The notes beneath the pieces were generated by a model. It was given only the letters and a program-made list of their open reading frames with translations, searched no databases and had not been told where the DNA came from. 64,000 bases of DNA from Catenovulum agarivorans YM01 (GTDB lineage Bacteria; Pseudomonadota; Gammaproteobacteria; Enterobacterales; Alteromonadaceae), in assembly GCF_000281085.1 (NCBI RefSeq), contig NZ_AJWM01000041.1, forward strand, positions 118,499 through 182,498. Reading direction: 5' to 3'. The position numbers were made by a program, and so were the translations under genes. Positions 34,554-44,173 of this stretch are shown in pieces (within the stretch, counting starts at the first letter, position 1; each line of letters begins with the position of its first letter).

Positions 34554-37457
34554 ATGAATACACATAATATTTTCAAATTTAGCCGTAAAGGTTTACTGAT
34601 GCTTGCAGTAGCATCGGCCGCAGCAAATGCGCAAGAAGTGAATGAAAGCGAAGCTGAAGCGCAAACCGAAGCAGCTGAAGTGATTATGGTTAAAGGTTAT
34701 CGTGGTAGCTTATTAACTTCAGCCGCAGCAAAGCGCGACTCACAAGGTTTTGTCGATGAAGTTTTTGCAGATGATATCGGTAAAATGCCTAGCCAAAATT
34801 TAGCGGAATCGTTAAGTCGTATCCCAGGTGTAAAAATTAATCGTGATGTAACAGGTGAAGGTCAACAAATATCTGTACGTGGTTTAGGCCCAGGTTTTAC
34901 AAAAATTGCGCTAAACGGCAATGCAATGGCTATCGCATCTACTGGCGCGCTTGGTGCTGGTAATCGTAATCGCGAAGTTGATTTAGACATGTTCCCAACT
35001 GAATTGTTTAGTAGTTTGGCTGTATCAAAAACAGCAACTGCAAGCCAATTAGAAGGTGGGGTTTCTGGTTATGTAAACATGCGTACTGCACGTCCTTTTG
35101 ACAGCGCAGGTGAGCGCTTTAAGTTCTCGTTAGAAGGTGCGTATAACGATTTAGCAGAGAGCGTTGACCCTAAATATTCAGCTGTTTACAGCAATACGTT
35201 TGATAAATTTGGTGTATTGGTTGGTGTTGTCGGCTCAAAAGCAACTAAACGCGTAGACGGATATGAAGCAACTGTTTTATACACTGACGGGTGCGTAGCT
35301 AAATGGGATAACCCAGAAAGAACAGCATCTTCTTGTGTTGAAGGCAGTGAAGGTTTAAACCATTTCTTTTGGAGCCCTGAAGCAACAGCAGATTACGCGG
35401 CAGCGCACCCAGGTGTGAATGTCGGTGACCCTGTCGATCCGATTGCCACTTCAGGTTTGTCAGCTCAAGCTTTAGATACAGCGAATGTTCCGTATTTAGG
35501 TCGCCCTATGTTTACCTCTGGCGATACAGACAAATTCACAAGTTTAGTTTCACTGCAATATCGACCAAATGACGATATGGATATTGTGTTAGACCTTATG
35601 TATGGCGAAGCCAACAAAGATTTTGTTAGAACTGAGGCCATGTGGTGGGGACGCCGCAATTATTTGCACCAAGGTGCAGCTATGATCCCAGAAAATTTGA
35701 CCGTGGCAGATAATGGCTACTTAGAGTCTGGTACCTTTTACAACGCGCACGTTTGGGTCGGTTCACATGATTACAAAGAAGAGTTAGATTTTGTAAGTGT
35801 CATGCCAAGCCTATCATGGCAATTAACCGATATGTTAAAAATGGATGTTTCGGCAAGTATGACAGAGTCGAATTTCTTCCGTGACGAGCCGTACGCTTAT
35901 TACATGGCACCAGCTGGTACATTGACCTACAAAAACGATGGTACTGTACCTAGTTTTGGTTTCTCTCATGATCCTTCAGATCCAGATATAGGATGGACTT
36001 GGGCCAAAGAATATGATCAGAATGGTGATGGCTCAATTTCTTCAGATGAAAAGTTTGGTAATACTTTCTTAATCAACCAAAACAAGCGAGAAACAGAAAC
36101 TCAAGGTTTCCACTTAGATTTTGCTTATGGCGAAGCACCTGATTTTGCTGGCTTTAAATTTGGTTTAGCTTGGGATAAAAACAGTAATAGTATGCGTAGT
36201 TTTGGTGGTTCAAGCGAATTTTACCAGCAACACATTGTTGGCTCAGGTGTGATTGAAAACTTTGGTGATTACATCACTGACCCTGTTGTTGATGATTTGG
36301 GTAAAGTCATTGATGGTTACAATGCATATTCAGGTATTGCACAACTTGATTGGAATAAATTCTATCAAGCGACCAACTACGCTCAATTTGAACCAATTGA
36401 AGGTGCGGGTGACCAATTTGGTCAGTCAGCTGGTGACATCGAAGAAGAAGTTTTAGGCGTTTATTTTGAAGCAAATGCAGAAACTGAGGTTGCAGGTCGA
36501 CTACTGCGTATGAATACAGGTGTACGCTGGGTTGATACAAAACAAAAAGTAGCAACCATGAATGCAGCGACAGAAGCTGACTATAGTAAGCTGTTGCCGT
36601 CAATGAGTTTAGTTTATGAAGTGCATGATGATGTAAAACTGCGTGCAAGTGCCTCACGTAGTTTAACAAGAGCAAATCCTTCTGATATGTACCCTAACGC
36701 AGCATGGTCATCATCAGGTGTTGAATCTGCTAGAGCGGGTAATCCGTATCTGTCTCCATTTGAAGCGACCAACTTTGATATTGGTGGTGAATGGTATTTC
36801 TCAGAGTTAGGTTATCTAGGTGTAACTTACTTTGAAAAAGAAGTTACTGGCTTTACTGAATCCGGCACTGTATCGGTTCCTTTCTTAGAGTTACCTGGCT
36901 ATGGGTTGGACATTGAAAACTTGGGTGATTCACGTGCAGAATCTCTTGAACAATGTGGTGGTGCAGAAAACTGTACAACATTGGTAACAACTTTAAGTAA
37001 CATTAATAGTGTTGCTAAGTTGAGCGGTTTTGAAGCTGTACTTGTTATGCCACTTGATTTTGTTGTTGACGGTTTAGGTTTTAATGCAAGTGCGACGACA
37101 ATCAATTCGAGTGCACAAGACCCTAGAGCAATGATCACAGGTATTGCCGACTGGACTTACAACGTAACTGGATTTTATGAAAACGAAGACTTCCAAGCTC
37201 GTTTAACTTACTATCATCAAGATGGCTCGACGAATTGGTTCTCAGTATTCGATCGCCCAGTTATGTCAATGGATAGAACTCAGGTCGACTTCTCTGCAAG
37301 TTACAATCTGCCACTAGAGTATGATTTAACCTTAACCTTTGATGCATATAACTTAACCAATGAGCAAATTGGCTCATGGTATGAGTATTCTGGTGTGACA
37401 TACGATGTGTTCTATTCTGGCACAACCTACACACTAGGTATTCGTGGTTCGTTTTAA
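34554..37457 (+). CDS. TonB-dependent receptor, probable glucurono-xylo-oligosaccharide importer
   Basis: 967 residues. Signal peptide cleaved near AAANAQE, then a TIGR01782-type plug (VKGYRGSLLTSAAAKRDSQG, SVRGLGPGFTKIALNG, LEGGVSGYVNMRTARPFD) and a 22-strand barrel ending TYTLGIRGSF. A loop at ~480-495 reads DQNGDGSISSDE, a canonical EF-hand-like calcium loop, which is unusual in a barrel loop. Different in sequence from the mannan receptor. It is flanked by GH43, PQQ dehydrogenase, GH2 and GH67 genes, so uptake of uronate-bearing xylo-oligosaccharides is the likely role (inference). Confidence 0.9.
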   Translation: MNTHNIFKFSRKGLLMLAVASAAANAQEVNESEAEAQTEAAEVIMVKGYRGSLLTSAAAKRDSQGFVDEVFADDIGKMPSQNLAESLSRIPGVKINRDVTGEGQQISVRGLGPGFTKIALNGNAMAIASTGALGAGNRNREVDLDMFPTELFSSLAVSKTATASQLEGGVSGYVNMRTARPFDSAGERFKFSLEGAYNDLAESVDPKYSAVYSNTFDKFGVLVGVVGSKATKRVDGYEATVLYTDGCVAKWDNPERTASSCVEGSEGLNHFFWSPEATADYAAAHPGVNVGDPVDPIATSGLSAQALDTANVPYLGRPMFTSGDTDKFTSLVSLQYRPNDDMDIVLDLMYGEANKDFVRTEAMWWGRRNYLHQGAAMIPENLTVADNGYLESGTFYNAHVWVGSHDYKEELDFVSVMPSLSWQLTDMLKMDVSASMTESNFFRDEPYAYYMAPAGTLTYKNDGTVPSFGFSHDPSDPDIGWTWAKEYDQNGDGSISSDEKFGNTFLINQNKRETETQGFHLDFAYGEAPDFAGFKFGLAWDKNSNSMRSFGGSSEFYQQHIVGSGVIENFGDYITDPVVDDLGKVIDGYNAYSGIAQLDWNKFYQATNYAQFEPIEGAGDQFGQSAGDIEEEVLGVYFEANAETEVAGRLLRMNTGVRWVDTKQKVATMNAATEADYSKLLPSMSLVYEVHDDVKLRASASRSLTRANPSDMYPNAAWSSSGVESARAGNPYLSPFEATNFDIGGEWYFSELGYLGVTYFEKEVTGFTESGTVSVPFLELPGYGLDIENLGDSRAESLEQCGGAENCTTLVTTLSNINSVAKLSGFEAVLVMPLDFVVDGLGFNASATTINSSAQDPRAMITGIADWTYNVTGFYENEDFQARLTYYHQDGSTNWFSVFDRPVMSMDRTQVDFSASYNLPLEYDLTLTFDAYNLTNEQIGSWYEYSGVTYDVFYSGTTYTLGIRGSF

Positions 37458-37507
37458 TTAATCGCGGATAATTTGTACCGTCGTAAAATATGCTGACGGT
37501 TTTAATG

Positions 37508-37540
37508 AAAGGCCAGGCGCTTCTGCTCCTGGCCTTTTTT
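37508..37540. terminator. Strong terminator between convergent TonB receptor genes
   Basis: AAAGGCCAGG pairs with CCTGGCCTTT around a ten-base loop and is followed by T residues. A-tract on the other side lets it act for the minus-strand receptor as well. Confidence 0.9.
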
Positions 37541-37544
37541 GTTG

Positions 37545-39611
37545 TTAGTTGTAGGAAATTTGTAGGTACAATCTGCTTGGTTGACCAACGAAATATCTGT
37601 AATTGCCAAAAGCAAAATCTGCTCGCTCTGCATAGGCTGTATTGAACGCGTTGTACCATTGTAATCCCAAGCGCCAATTGTTGGTCATTTGATATTGCCA
37701 TCTTAGGTTAACCAAGTTGTGACCATCATATTTTGCGCTATTTTCAGGGTTTAGATAATATTCAGCCATATGTTGATACTCTAATTGCAGCAAATTCTGG
37801 TTATTTAATTGCCAATTTAGCCGTGTTGAGGCGATTAAATTTGGTGCTGTATCCATTTTGTTGCCAGTCATATTGATGTCACTATTGGATAAATCAGGAT
37901 CATTGGTGTAAACATGTTCAGCTAGACTTAAATTGGCATCAATCGAAACGAATTGAGTTAAATTTTGGCTTAAATCAACTTCGATTCCACGATGGCGAGT
38001 TTTTGCGTCATTGACATAATTTCTCTGACTATCTAAAAAGATAACGTCAGATTTGTTCATTTGAAACATAGCAAGTTTCAATTGACTTTTATTCGAAACA
38101 AAGTGGTAACCAATTTCAAGTGAATTGGCCTTTTGGCTATCTATCTCTGGCTGCATTTGACCGTTTTGCAATCGGTAGAGTTCACTCGTATGCGGTGCTC
38201 TAAATGCATGATCTAATTTTATATATGTTGAAGCTTGCTGAGTTAACCGGTAATTCAGTTGCCCATTCCAAGATAAGTTATTAAAGCTGTCATTGCGATC
38301 ATCAGGTCGAGTGTAGCGGCAGCCAGAACCAGCACAATTGCTACCATCATCCTTGCTGTTACCGCTTAACATTAGATTGTCGTATTGATATTTTACCCAG
38401 TCCCAACGAAGGTTAGTTGCTAAGGTCACAACCGAACTTAAGTCATGTTCTAAGCCTATATAGACAGCAAAATTACTTGCATCAACTCGATAGTCGTAGT
38501 GCTGTCCCGCAGGTAATATCGAATCTAAAAAGGCTGATCCTGAATTTGTTGAGTTTTGTTGTTGCTGTTGTACAAAACCTCGGGATAGGTCTAAATCAGC
38601 ACCTGTGGTGATAATACTTTCGTTTAACTTGTATTGAAATACGGCTTGAGCTCCTAGGCTATGGTGGCCATTTTTTTCGTCTGGTTGACCGGGTAGATAA
38701 TGCATTAAAAATTCCATTTCATTCCAGCGTAAATAGGGGGTTACTGCCCAAGAATAGTCGCGACTGCTTTGACTTAGCTTAGATTGTGCATTAACTGATA
38801 TCGCCTTGCGGTATGCATCCGGAATGGCGTTGGTTCGAGTTAAACTATCGTTTTTATAACTATTTTCTCCGGCCTGTAAATATCCTGCTGTTTGTTGTGA
38901 CAAGTGACTCAGATAAATTTGATTAGTCACATCAATATCGGCAAATTGACTTTGTTGCTTTACCAGCAACTTCTGTTGGTCATAACCTGAACTGTGTTGA
39001 TATCCACCATCATGTGTTAACGCTAAGCCCAGATATAAAGGTGAGCTGTCTGTGTTTGTATGTTGGCCTTTAAGTTTGATATATCCGTCTGGCCCGAGTG
39101 TCAAATCTAGAGTGTCGAGAGCTTGAGTTGGCTGCGGCGATTTTATATTAATCAGTCCATGCACTGCACTGCTACCATATTGTGCAGAGTGTGCCCCTTT
39201 GACTACGTCAATTTGACCTGCTAGCTCAGAGCTTGAGTCAAATAATTCATTGACGTTACAAAACCCGGGAGCTCTCAGGGCGACGCCGTCTTGCATTAAC
39301 AAAAATTCATTACATGCCCCTGCGCCAGTAAAGACAGGCGAACGTATTGCCAATAGTGATTCTTGGCCGTTTCCTCGGCTCAACCATGTACCACTGACTT
39401 GGCTCAGCATTTGGTTTAAATGCTGAAAGTTGTTGAGTTCAAGTTGGGAGCCGATAAGACTGATGTTATTCGACGACAAATCACTAGCGAGTAGTCCTCG
39501 ATTTGCTGTAACGTGGATGACTTCTTGTGCTATTGCAGTCAAGCTCAGGCCTAAGCCAACTATGCTAGAGCATTTAGTCAGTTTTATCAGAGATTGTTTA
39601 TTTCGTTTCAT
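37545..39611 (-). CDS. TonB-dependent receptor of the small (BtuB/cofactor-type) class
   Basis: 688 residues, much shorter than the glycan receptors. Signal peptide cleaved near LTAIAQE; a TonB box EVIHVTANRG; plug segments GQIDVVKGAHSAQYGSSAVHG and IRSPVFTGAGACNEFLL; last residues RLYLQISYN. Size and plug pattern match receptors for vitamins, cofactors or metal chelates rather than glycans. It lies three genes from a PQQ-dependent enzyme, and one possible ligand is PQQ (the E. coli PqqU/YncD receptor is of similar size), but this is speculation. No cobalamin riboswitch was recognised upstream. It is downstream of the GPH symporter gene with a terminator between them. Confidence 0.85.
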   Translation of the reverse strand: MKRNKQSLIKLTKCSSIVGLGLSLTAIAQEVIHVTANRGLLASDLSSNNISLIGSQLELNNFQHLNQMLSQVSGTWLSRGNGQESLLAIRSPVFTGAGACNEFLLMQDGVALRAPGFCNVNELFDSSSELAGQIDVVKGAHSAQYGSSAVHGLINIKSPQPTQALDTLDLTLGPDGYIKLKGQHTNTDSSPLYLGLALTHDGGYQHSSGYDQQKLLVKQQSQFADIDVTNQIYLSHLSQQTAGYLQAGENSYKNDSLTRTNAIPDAYRKAISVNAQSKLSQSSRDYSWAVTPYLRWNEMEFLMHYLPGQPDEKNGHHSLGAQAVFQYKLNESIITTGADLDLSRGFVQQQQQNSTNSGSAFLDSILPAGQHYDYRVDASNFAVYIGLEHDLSSVVTLATNLRWDWVKYQYDNLMLSGNSKDDGSNCAGSGCRYTRPDDRNDSFNNLSWNGQLNYRLTQQASTYIKLDHAFRAPHTSELYRLQNGQMQPEIDSQKANSLEIGYHFVSNKSQLKLAMFQMNKSDVIFLDSQRNYVNDAKTRHRGIEVDLSQNLTQFVSIDANLSLAEHVYTNDPDLSNSDINMTGNKMDTAPNLIASTRLNWQLNNQNLLQLEYQHMAEYYLNPENSAKYDGHNLVNLRWQYQMTNNWRLGLQWYNAFNTAYAERADFAFGNYRYFVGQPSRLYLQISYN

Positions 39612-39658
39612 AATGGGTAAACCGAAGGTTGTCTGGAGTTTTACTGAGTTAATAAAAG

Positions 39659-39686
39659 AAAAAGCCCTATTAAAATAGGGCTTTTT
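39659..39686. terminator. Terminator after the second GPH symporter
   Basis: A perfect 12-base-pair stem (AAAAAGCCCTAT/ATAGGGCTTTTT) with a four-base loop and flanking T and A runs, 25 bases beyond the minus-strand symporter stop. Confidence 0.9.
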
Positions 39687-39710
39687 CAGAAATTTGGTTG
39701 AAAGTTGCAG

Positions 39711-41039
39711 TTAAGCTATTTGCTTTTGAATATCATAGAGTTTGCCTTCGGTTAGTTTGTATTTAACCATAACAATAGCGGCTATAAACAACAGAACAGC
39801 TGGGATAGCAGCAAATCCAAGCATGATACCCGTGAGTGCTTCATTTGTTTGCGCTTGATTTGGAACATAATTATAAGCACTTAATATCCAACCCGCCATT
39901 GCACCGCCAATTGCAAATCCAAGTTTAATACCTAATAAATGGCCGGAGAAGGTCATCGCCATAACTTTTTTACCTGTTTTTAGATGGCCATAATCTACAG
40001 TGTCAGCAATCATAGAAAACATTAACGGTGTGACAATCATATGTACGAAGTTAGCGATAAAAAAAGTAATGAATATTAGACTGACTTGATCAGCAGGCAA
40101 AATAAACAAGACTGCATGTGACAATACGCCAATGACTAAGCCGAATTGGAACAAGGGCTTTTTACCAAATTTTTGTGATAAAAAATGAGTAGTAAGTGCA
40201 CCCAATACCGAAGCAAACATCCCTAGGGTTAAAAAACTACTGGTTAAAGATTCGTCACCGACATAATATTTTATATAGTGGGGAGCGATAGCAGAGCGTA
40301 AACCAATTAGGGTTAATACAAATACAGTTGTTAATAACATAACAACCCACTGGTCGTTCTTAAATAAATTGCCAAAGTCCTGAAGTATGTTTGTATCTGA
40401 GGTATTTTTGATCTCTTCCCTTTCTTTTGTTAATAAAAAGCACACTAAAAAACACACAACTGCTAAGCTAGCTAAAATCGCCATTGCGTATTGATAACCT
40501 GCTTGTTTACCGTATTCAGCAAACGAATCGACTAATTGAGGCAATGCCCAAACAACGATAACACCACCACTCATTGCCATTGCAAAGCGGAAAGACTGTA
40601 ATGAAGCGCGTTCTTTTGGATCATTTGTCATAACACCACCTAACGCGGAATAGGGGATATTGATAGCGGTATAACAGGTCATTAATAACGCATACGTGAT
40701 GTAGGCGTAAATTAGTTTGCCGTCTTGCGATATGTCTGGCGTTGTGAAAGCGACTACAGCTAGCACTCCGTAAGGAATTGACATTAATAGTAAATATGGG
40801 CGGTAAGTTCCAAAGCGCGTGCGTGTCCTGTCTGCAATTCCACCCATAATTGGGTCTGTAATACCGTCAAACAACCTAACTACCAACATTAAAGTACCTG
40901 CGGCTGCAGCACCAATACCAAATACATCGGTATAAAAAATAAGCATAAAATTAGCAAGTATCTGAAAAACAATATTACTTGCTGTGTCTCCTAGGCCATA
41001 CCCTAGTTTCTCTTTTATAGAAAGGTTTTGTTTAGACAT
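39711..41039 (-). CDS. GPH-family sugar:cation symporter (MFS), second copy
   Basis: About 442 residues with about twelve membrane segments. Opening KEKLGYGLGDTASNIVFQ and the loop DPIMGGIADRTRTRFGTYRPY are GPH hallmarks. Inner membrane. It probably imports xylo- or glucuronoxylo-oligosaccharides, given that it diverges from the GH2-GH67 operon (inference). The start at 41039 is preferred over an ATG three codons upstream because a GGA lies seven to nine bases before it; the choice is not secure. Confidence 0.88.
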   Translation of the reverse strand: MSKQNLSIKEKLGYGLGDTASNIVFQILANFMLIFYTDVFGIGAAAAGTLMLVVRLFDGITDPIMGGIADRTRTRFGTYRPYLLLMSIPYGVLAVVAFTTPDISQDGKLIYAYITYALLMTCYTAINIPYSALGGVMTNDPKERASLQSFRFAMAMSGGVIVVWALPQLVDSFAEYGKQAGYQYAMAILASLAVVCFLVCFLLTKEREEIKNTSDTNILQDFGNLFKNDQWVVMLLTTVFVLTLIGLRSAIAPHYIKYYVGDESLTSSFLTLGMFASVLGALTTHFLSQKFGKKPLFQFGLVIGVLSHAVLFILPADQVSLIFITFFIANFVHMIVTPLMFSMIADTVDYGHLKTGKKVMAMTFSGHLLGIKLGFAIGGAMAGWILSAYNYVPNQAQTNEALTGIMLGFAAIPAVLLFIAAIVMVKYKLTEGKLYDIQKQIA

Positions 41040-41421
41040 CACAAACATCCAAATATCTTATAATGGTCATATAAACTATATAAAGAATGGTGAAATGTAA
41101 ACCTGTTTGTTTCATTATTTATTACATTTATTAAAAATCTATCTGACTAAATGTGACTTAGTTGTAAAAATTTTGCTGGATTAACTAGATTTTTGAATTT
41201 TACCATTATATAGTAATTAGGACTATTATGTTTTGTTTTAGAATTTAACTTTCATAATTGCAGTTATCTATATGTAAATCACATATTTATCGTGAGGTTT
41301 TAAGTAGAGTTAAGATTTAATGGGTAAATGGTTAAACCAACCCATCAGGCTTTACGACGCTGCTGACGGCTCACTTTGATGATTAACAATAAGATTGCAT
41401 TGAAAGCACAATGGATAGCAT
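41040..41421. promoter_or_regulatory. Divergent promoter region between the symporter and GH2-GH67 operon
   Basis: About 380 AT-rich bases without a gene. It must hold two promoters. No ACCGGT operator and no clear palindrome was recognised, which suggests a regulator other than the mannan LacI. Confidence 0.45.
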
Positions 41422-44163
41422 ATGAAAAAATTAGTGTTAACTTTATTTGGAGCGCTTACGCTTAATGCATGTTCAGGTGTCAATGAGGCGCCGAGAAACA
41501 CTGTTGAAAGTAAACCTGTCCGAGAAATTCAATCTTTGAATCAGGACTGGCGTTTTTATAAATACCCGGACACAGCATTGGCAGATAAGCTGATTTATGA
41601 CGTTCGCCCTGAAGTTACCGTGTTTAAGGATGATAAAGATGCCGACAGCAGACCAACTGATGCGGTCGCGGTAGAAAGTACCCAACAAGTACTAAAAGCT
41701 TGGATATTGCCAACAGGCAATAAGTTTATCAGCGATCTTAGCAACAAGCATGTAAGGCCTGATGGAAACCCTGGTGCTGATTTTGCGTTTGTGCAAGATA
41801 ACTATGATGATGCGAATTGGCAATCTGTCGACTTACCGCATGATTGGGCAATCAATGGGCCTTTTTATCAAGGTGAAAACCCAGAAGTTGGCGGCGGTAT
41901 GGGGCGCTTACCTAGTCCGGGGGTTGCTTGGTATCGCAAAGATTTAACCATCAGCGAACAGGACAAAAATAAACAAATCTATCTAGATATTGAAGGCGCT
42001 ATGTCCTATTCAATGGTTTGGCTTAACGGAAATTTAGTCGGTGGCTGGCCGTTTGGTTATTCATCTTATCGGTTAGATTTAACGCCTTATGTTGAATTTG
42101 GTGGTGCAAATCAGCTTGCTATTCGTTTAGATAATCCTAACCATTCTTCGAGATGGTATCCCGGTGGTGGCTTGTATCGAGACGTATGGTTGGTTAAAAC
42201 CTCACCTGTGCATGTTGCACAGTGGGGAAGCAAAATTCGAACTGTATCTGCGACAACTCAGCACGCTGAAATTAGTGTTGAAGTGAATGTGGAAAATACC
42301 ACTGCCAATACTCAATTGGTAGAAGTGCAAACTGATATTTTTGCATTAAATGCTCTAGGAGAAATAGATGGCGGTTTAGCTGCACAGACAAATAAAAAAG
42401 TTGTGCGGATTCAGGCAAACAGCAGTGCTGCAAGTCAAGTACAAGTCTCGTTAGACAATCCTAAATTGTGGGGACCTAAACCACAACAAACGCCAAACAT
42501 GTATACGGCAATTACTAAGGTGTTTAAACAAGGCAAACTTATTGACCAATACCAGAGTGATTTTGGCATTCGTTCTCTAAAGTTTGATCCAAATTCGGGT
42601 GTATATGTAAATGGTCAATTAATCAAACTAAAAGGTGTGAATCAACACCATGATTTAGGCGCGTTAGGTGCTGCATTTAATCGCCGTGCTGCAGAGCGCC
42701 AACTTGAAATCTTACAAGAAATGGGCACGAATGCTATTCGAATGGCACACAATCCACCTGCTCCAGAATTACTAGAACTCACTGACAGAATGGGTTTCTT
42801 GGTGATGAATGAGTCTTTTGACGTGTGGCAAAAGAAAAAAACTCCGTTAGATTTTCACCTTATTTTTGATGACTGGCATGAACAAGATATGCGCGCATTG
42901 GTTCGCCGCGATTATAACCATCCTTCTGTCATTATGTGGAGTATAGGCAACGAAGTTGGAGAGCAATATGATGATCAAGCCGGCTATCAATTGGCTCAGC
43001 ACTTAACTGATATCGTAAAAAGTGAAGACCCTTATCGTCCTACAACAGCTTCGAAAAATTGGGCAAAACCAGACATGCCATTTGCGAATGGTATGGACGT
43101 AATTAGTTTAAATTATCAAGGTGAAGGTATCCGCCAAGATGCAATTTTTGATTCGGTGAAAGACCGTATTAAAACAAAACCTCAATACGCGCCATACCAT
43201 AGGGCACATCCAGATAAAATTATTCTTGGTAGTGAAACTGCTTCTGCGATTAGCAGCCGAGGTTTTTACACTTTTCCTGTAACCGACAAACTGAGTTCAC
43301 CTGCTCGTGATGGCATGGGTGGCGATTCAGTTGCAAAACATGTCAGTAGTTATGAACTTTACGCGGTCGATTTTGGTTCGTCTGCAGATAAAGTATTTAA
43401 AGCGGTTGAAAGTAACCCGTTTGTGGCTGGCGAATTTGTCTGGACTGGCTGGGACTATTTAGGCGAGCCCACCCCGTATTATTCAGCGCGAAGTTCATAT
43501 AACGGAATTATTGACCTAGCGGGTTTTAAGAAAGACAGATTTTATTTATATCAGTCACATTGGCGAGCTGAGTTACCTATGGTGCATATTCTGCCACATT
43601 GGAATTGGCCTGAGCGTGTTGGCAAAGTGACACCTGTGCATATTTTCACCTCGGGTGATGAAGTGGAGTTGTTTTTAAATGGGATGTCTTTAGGTCGTAA
43701 ACACAAAAAACAATATCAATATCGTGTGCGCTTTGATGATGTGGTTTATCAGCCGGGTGTGTTAACTGCGGTCGCATACAAAAATGGTCAGAAGTGGGCT
43801 GAGTCTAAGGTGCAAACTACCGGAAAAACCGCGCAATTAAACTTGTCGGTTGACCGTTCAACTATAGTTGCCGATGGCAAAGACTTAGCCTTTGTAACGG
43901 TAAAAGTACAGGATAAAAATGGTTTAACCGTACCTAGAGCGGATAACGCAATTCAATTTCAAATTGAAGGAAATGGTGAAATTGTAGCAACCGACAATGG
44001 TGACCAAACTGATTTTACCCCATTTAACTCACATCAGCGTAAAGCCTTTAATGGTCTAGCTTTGGTGATAGTTAAAGCTAAAGCAAATACCAATGGCCAA
44101 TTTAAGCTGGTAGCAAAGTCTGCAGGTTTAACGGCTGATAGTATTCAAATTACAGCGAAATAA
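41422..44163 (+). CDS. GH2 lipoprotein (beta-galactosidase-like)
   Basis: 913 residues; lipobox LNAC at about Cys17. Domains: GH2 sugar-binding domain (to ~270, with an insertion of roughly 80 residues after the first strand), immunoglobulin-like domain, TIM barrel with acid/base Glu511 in SIGNEVGEQ and nucleophile Glu605 in LGSETAS, then DUF4982-type and C-terminal GH2 domain-5-like beta domains. The layout is that of bacterial beta-galactosidases, but GH2 also includes enzymes for other beta-linked sugars and uronates. GH67 follows after ten bases, so the two act on the same glycan; substrate is inferred only loosely. Confidence 0.87.
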   Translation: MKKLVLTLFGALTLNACSGVNEAPRNTVESKPVREIQSLNQDWRFYKYPDTALADKLIYDVRPEVTVFKDDKDADSRPTDAVAVESTQQVLKAWILPTGNKFISDLSNKHVRPDGNPGADFAFVQDNYDDANWQSVDLPHDWAINGPFYQGENPEVGGGMGRLPSPGVAWYRKDLTISEQDKNKQIYLDIEGAMSYSMVWLNGNLVGGWPFGYSSYRLDLTPYVEFGGANQLAIRLDNPNHSSRWYPGGGLYRDVWLVKTSPVHVAQWGSKIRTVSATTQHAEISVEVNVENTTANTQLVEVQTDIFALNALGEIDGGLAAQTNKKVVRIQANSSAASQVQVSLDNPKLWGPKPQQTPNMYTAITKVFKQGKLIDQYQSDFGIRSLKFDPNSGVYVNGQLIKLKGVNQHHDLGALGAAFNRRAAERQLEILQEMGTNAIRMAHNPPAPELLELTDRMGFLVMNESFDVWQKKKTPLDFHLIFDDWHEQDMRALVRRDYNHPSVIMWSIGNEVGEQYDDQAGYQLAQHLTDIVKSEDPYRPTTASKNWAKPDMPFANGMDVISLNYQGEGIRQDAIFDSVKDRIKTKPQYAPYHRAHPDKIILGSETASAISSRGFYTFPVTDKLSSPARDGMGGDSVAKHVSSYELYAVDFGSSADKVFKAVESNPFVAGEFVWTGWDYLGEPTPYYSARSSYNGIIDLAGFKKDRFYLYQSHWRAELPMVHILPHWNWPERVGKVTPVHIFTSGDEVELFLNGMSLGRKHKKQYQYRVRFDDVVYQPGVLTAVAYKNGQKWAESKVQTTGKTAQLNLSVDRSTIVADGKDLAFVTVKVQDKNGLTVPRADNAIQFQIEGNGEIVATDNGDQTDFTPFNSHQRKAFNGLALVIVKAKANTNGQFKLVAKSAGLTADSIQITAK

Positions 44164-44173
44164 GAGTAAAGAG

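Noticed and set aside
39612..39710. Possible cobalamin riboswitch before the cofactor-type TonB receptor
   Set aside because: The gap is under 100 bases, is mostly a terminator hairpin, and shows no B12-box-like sequence.
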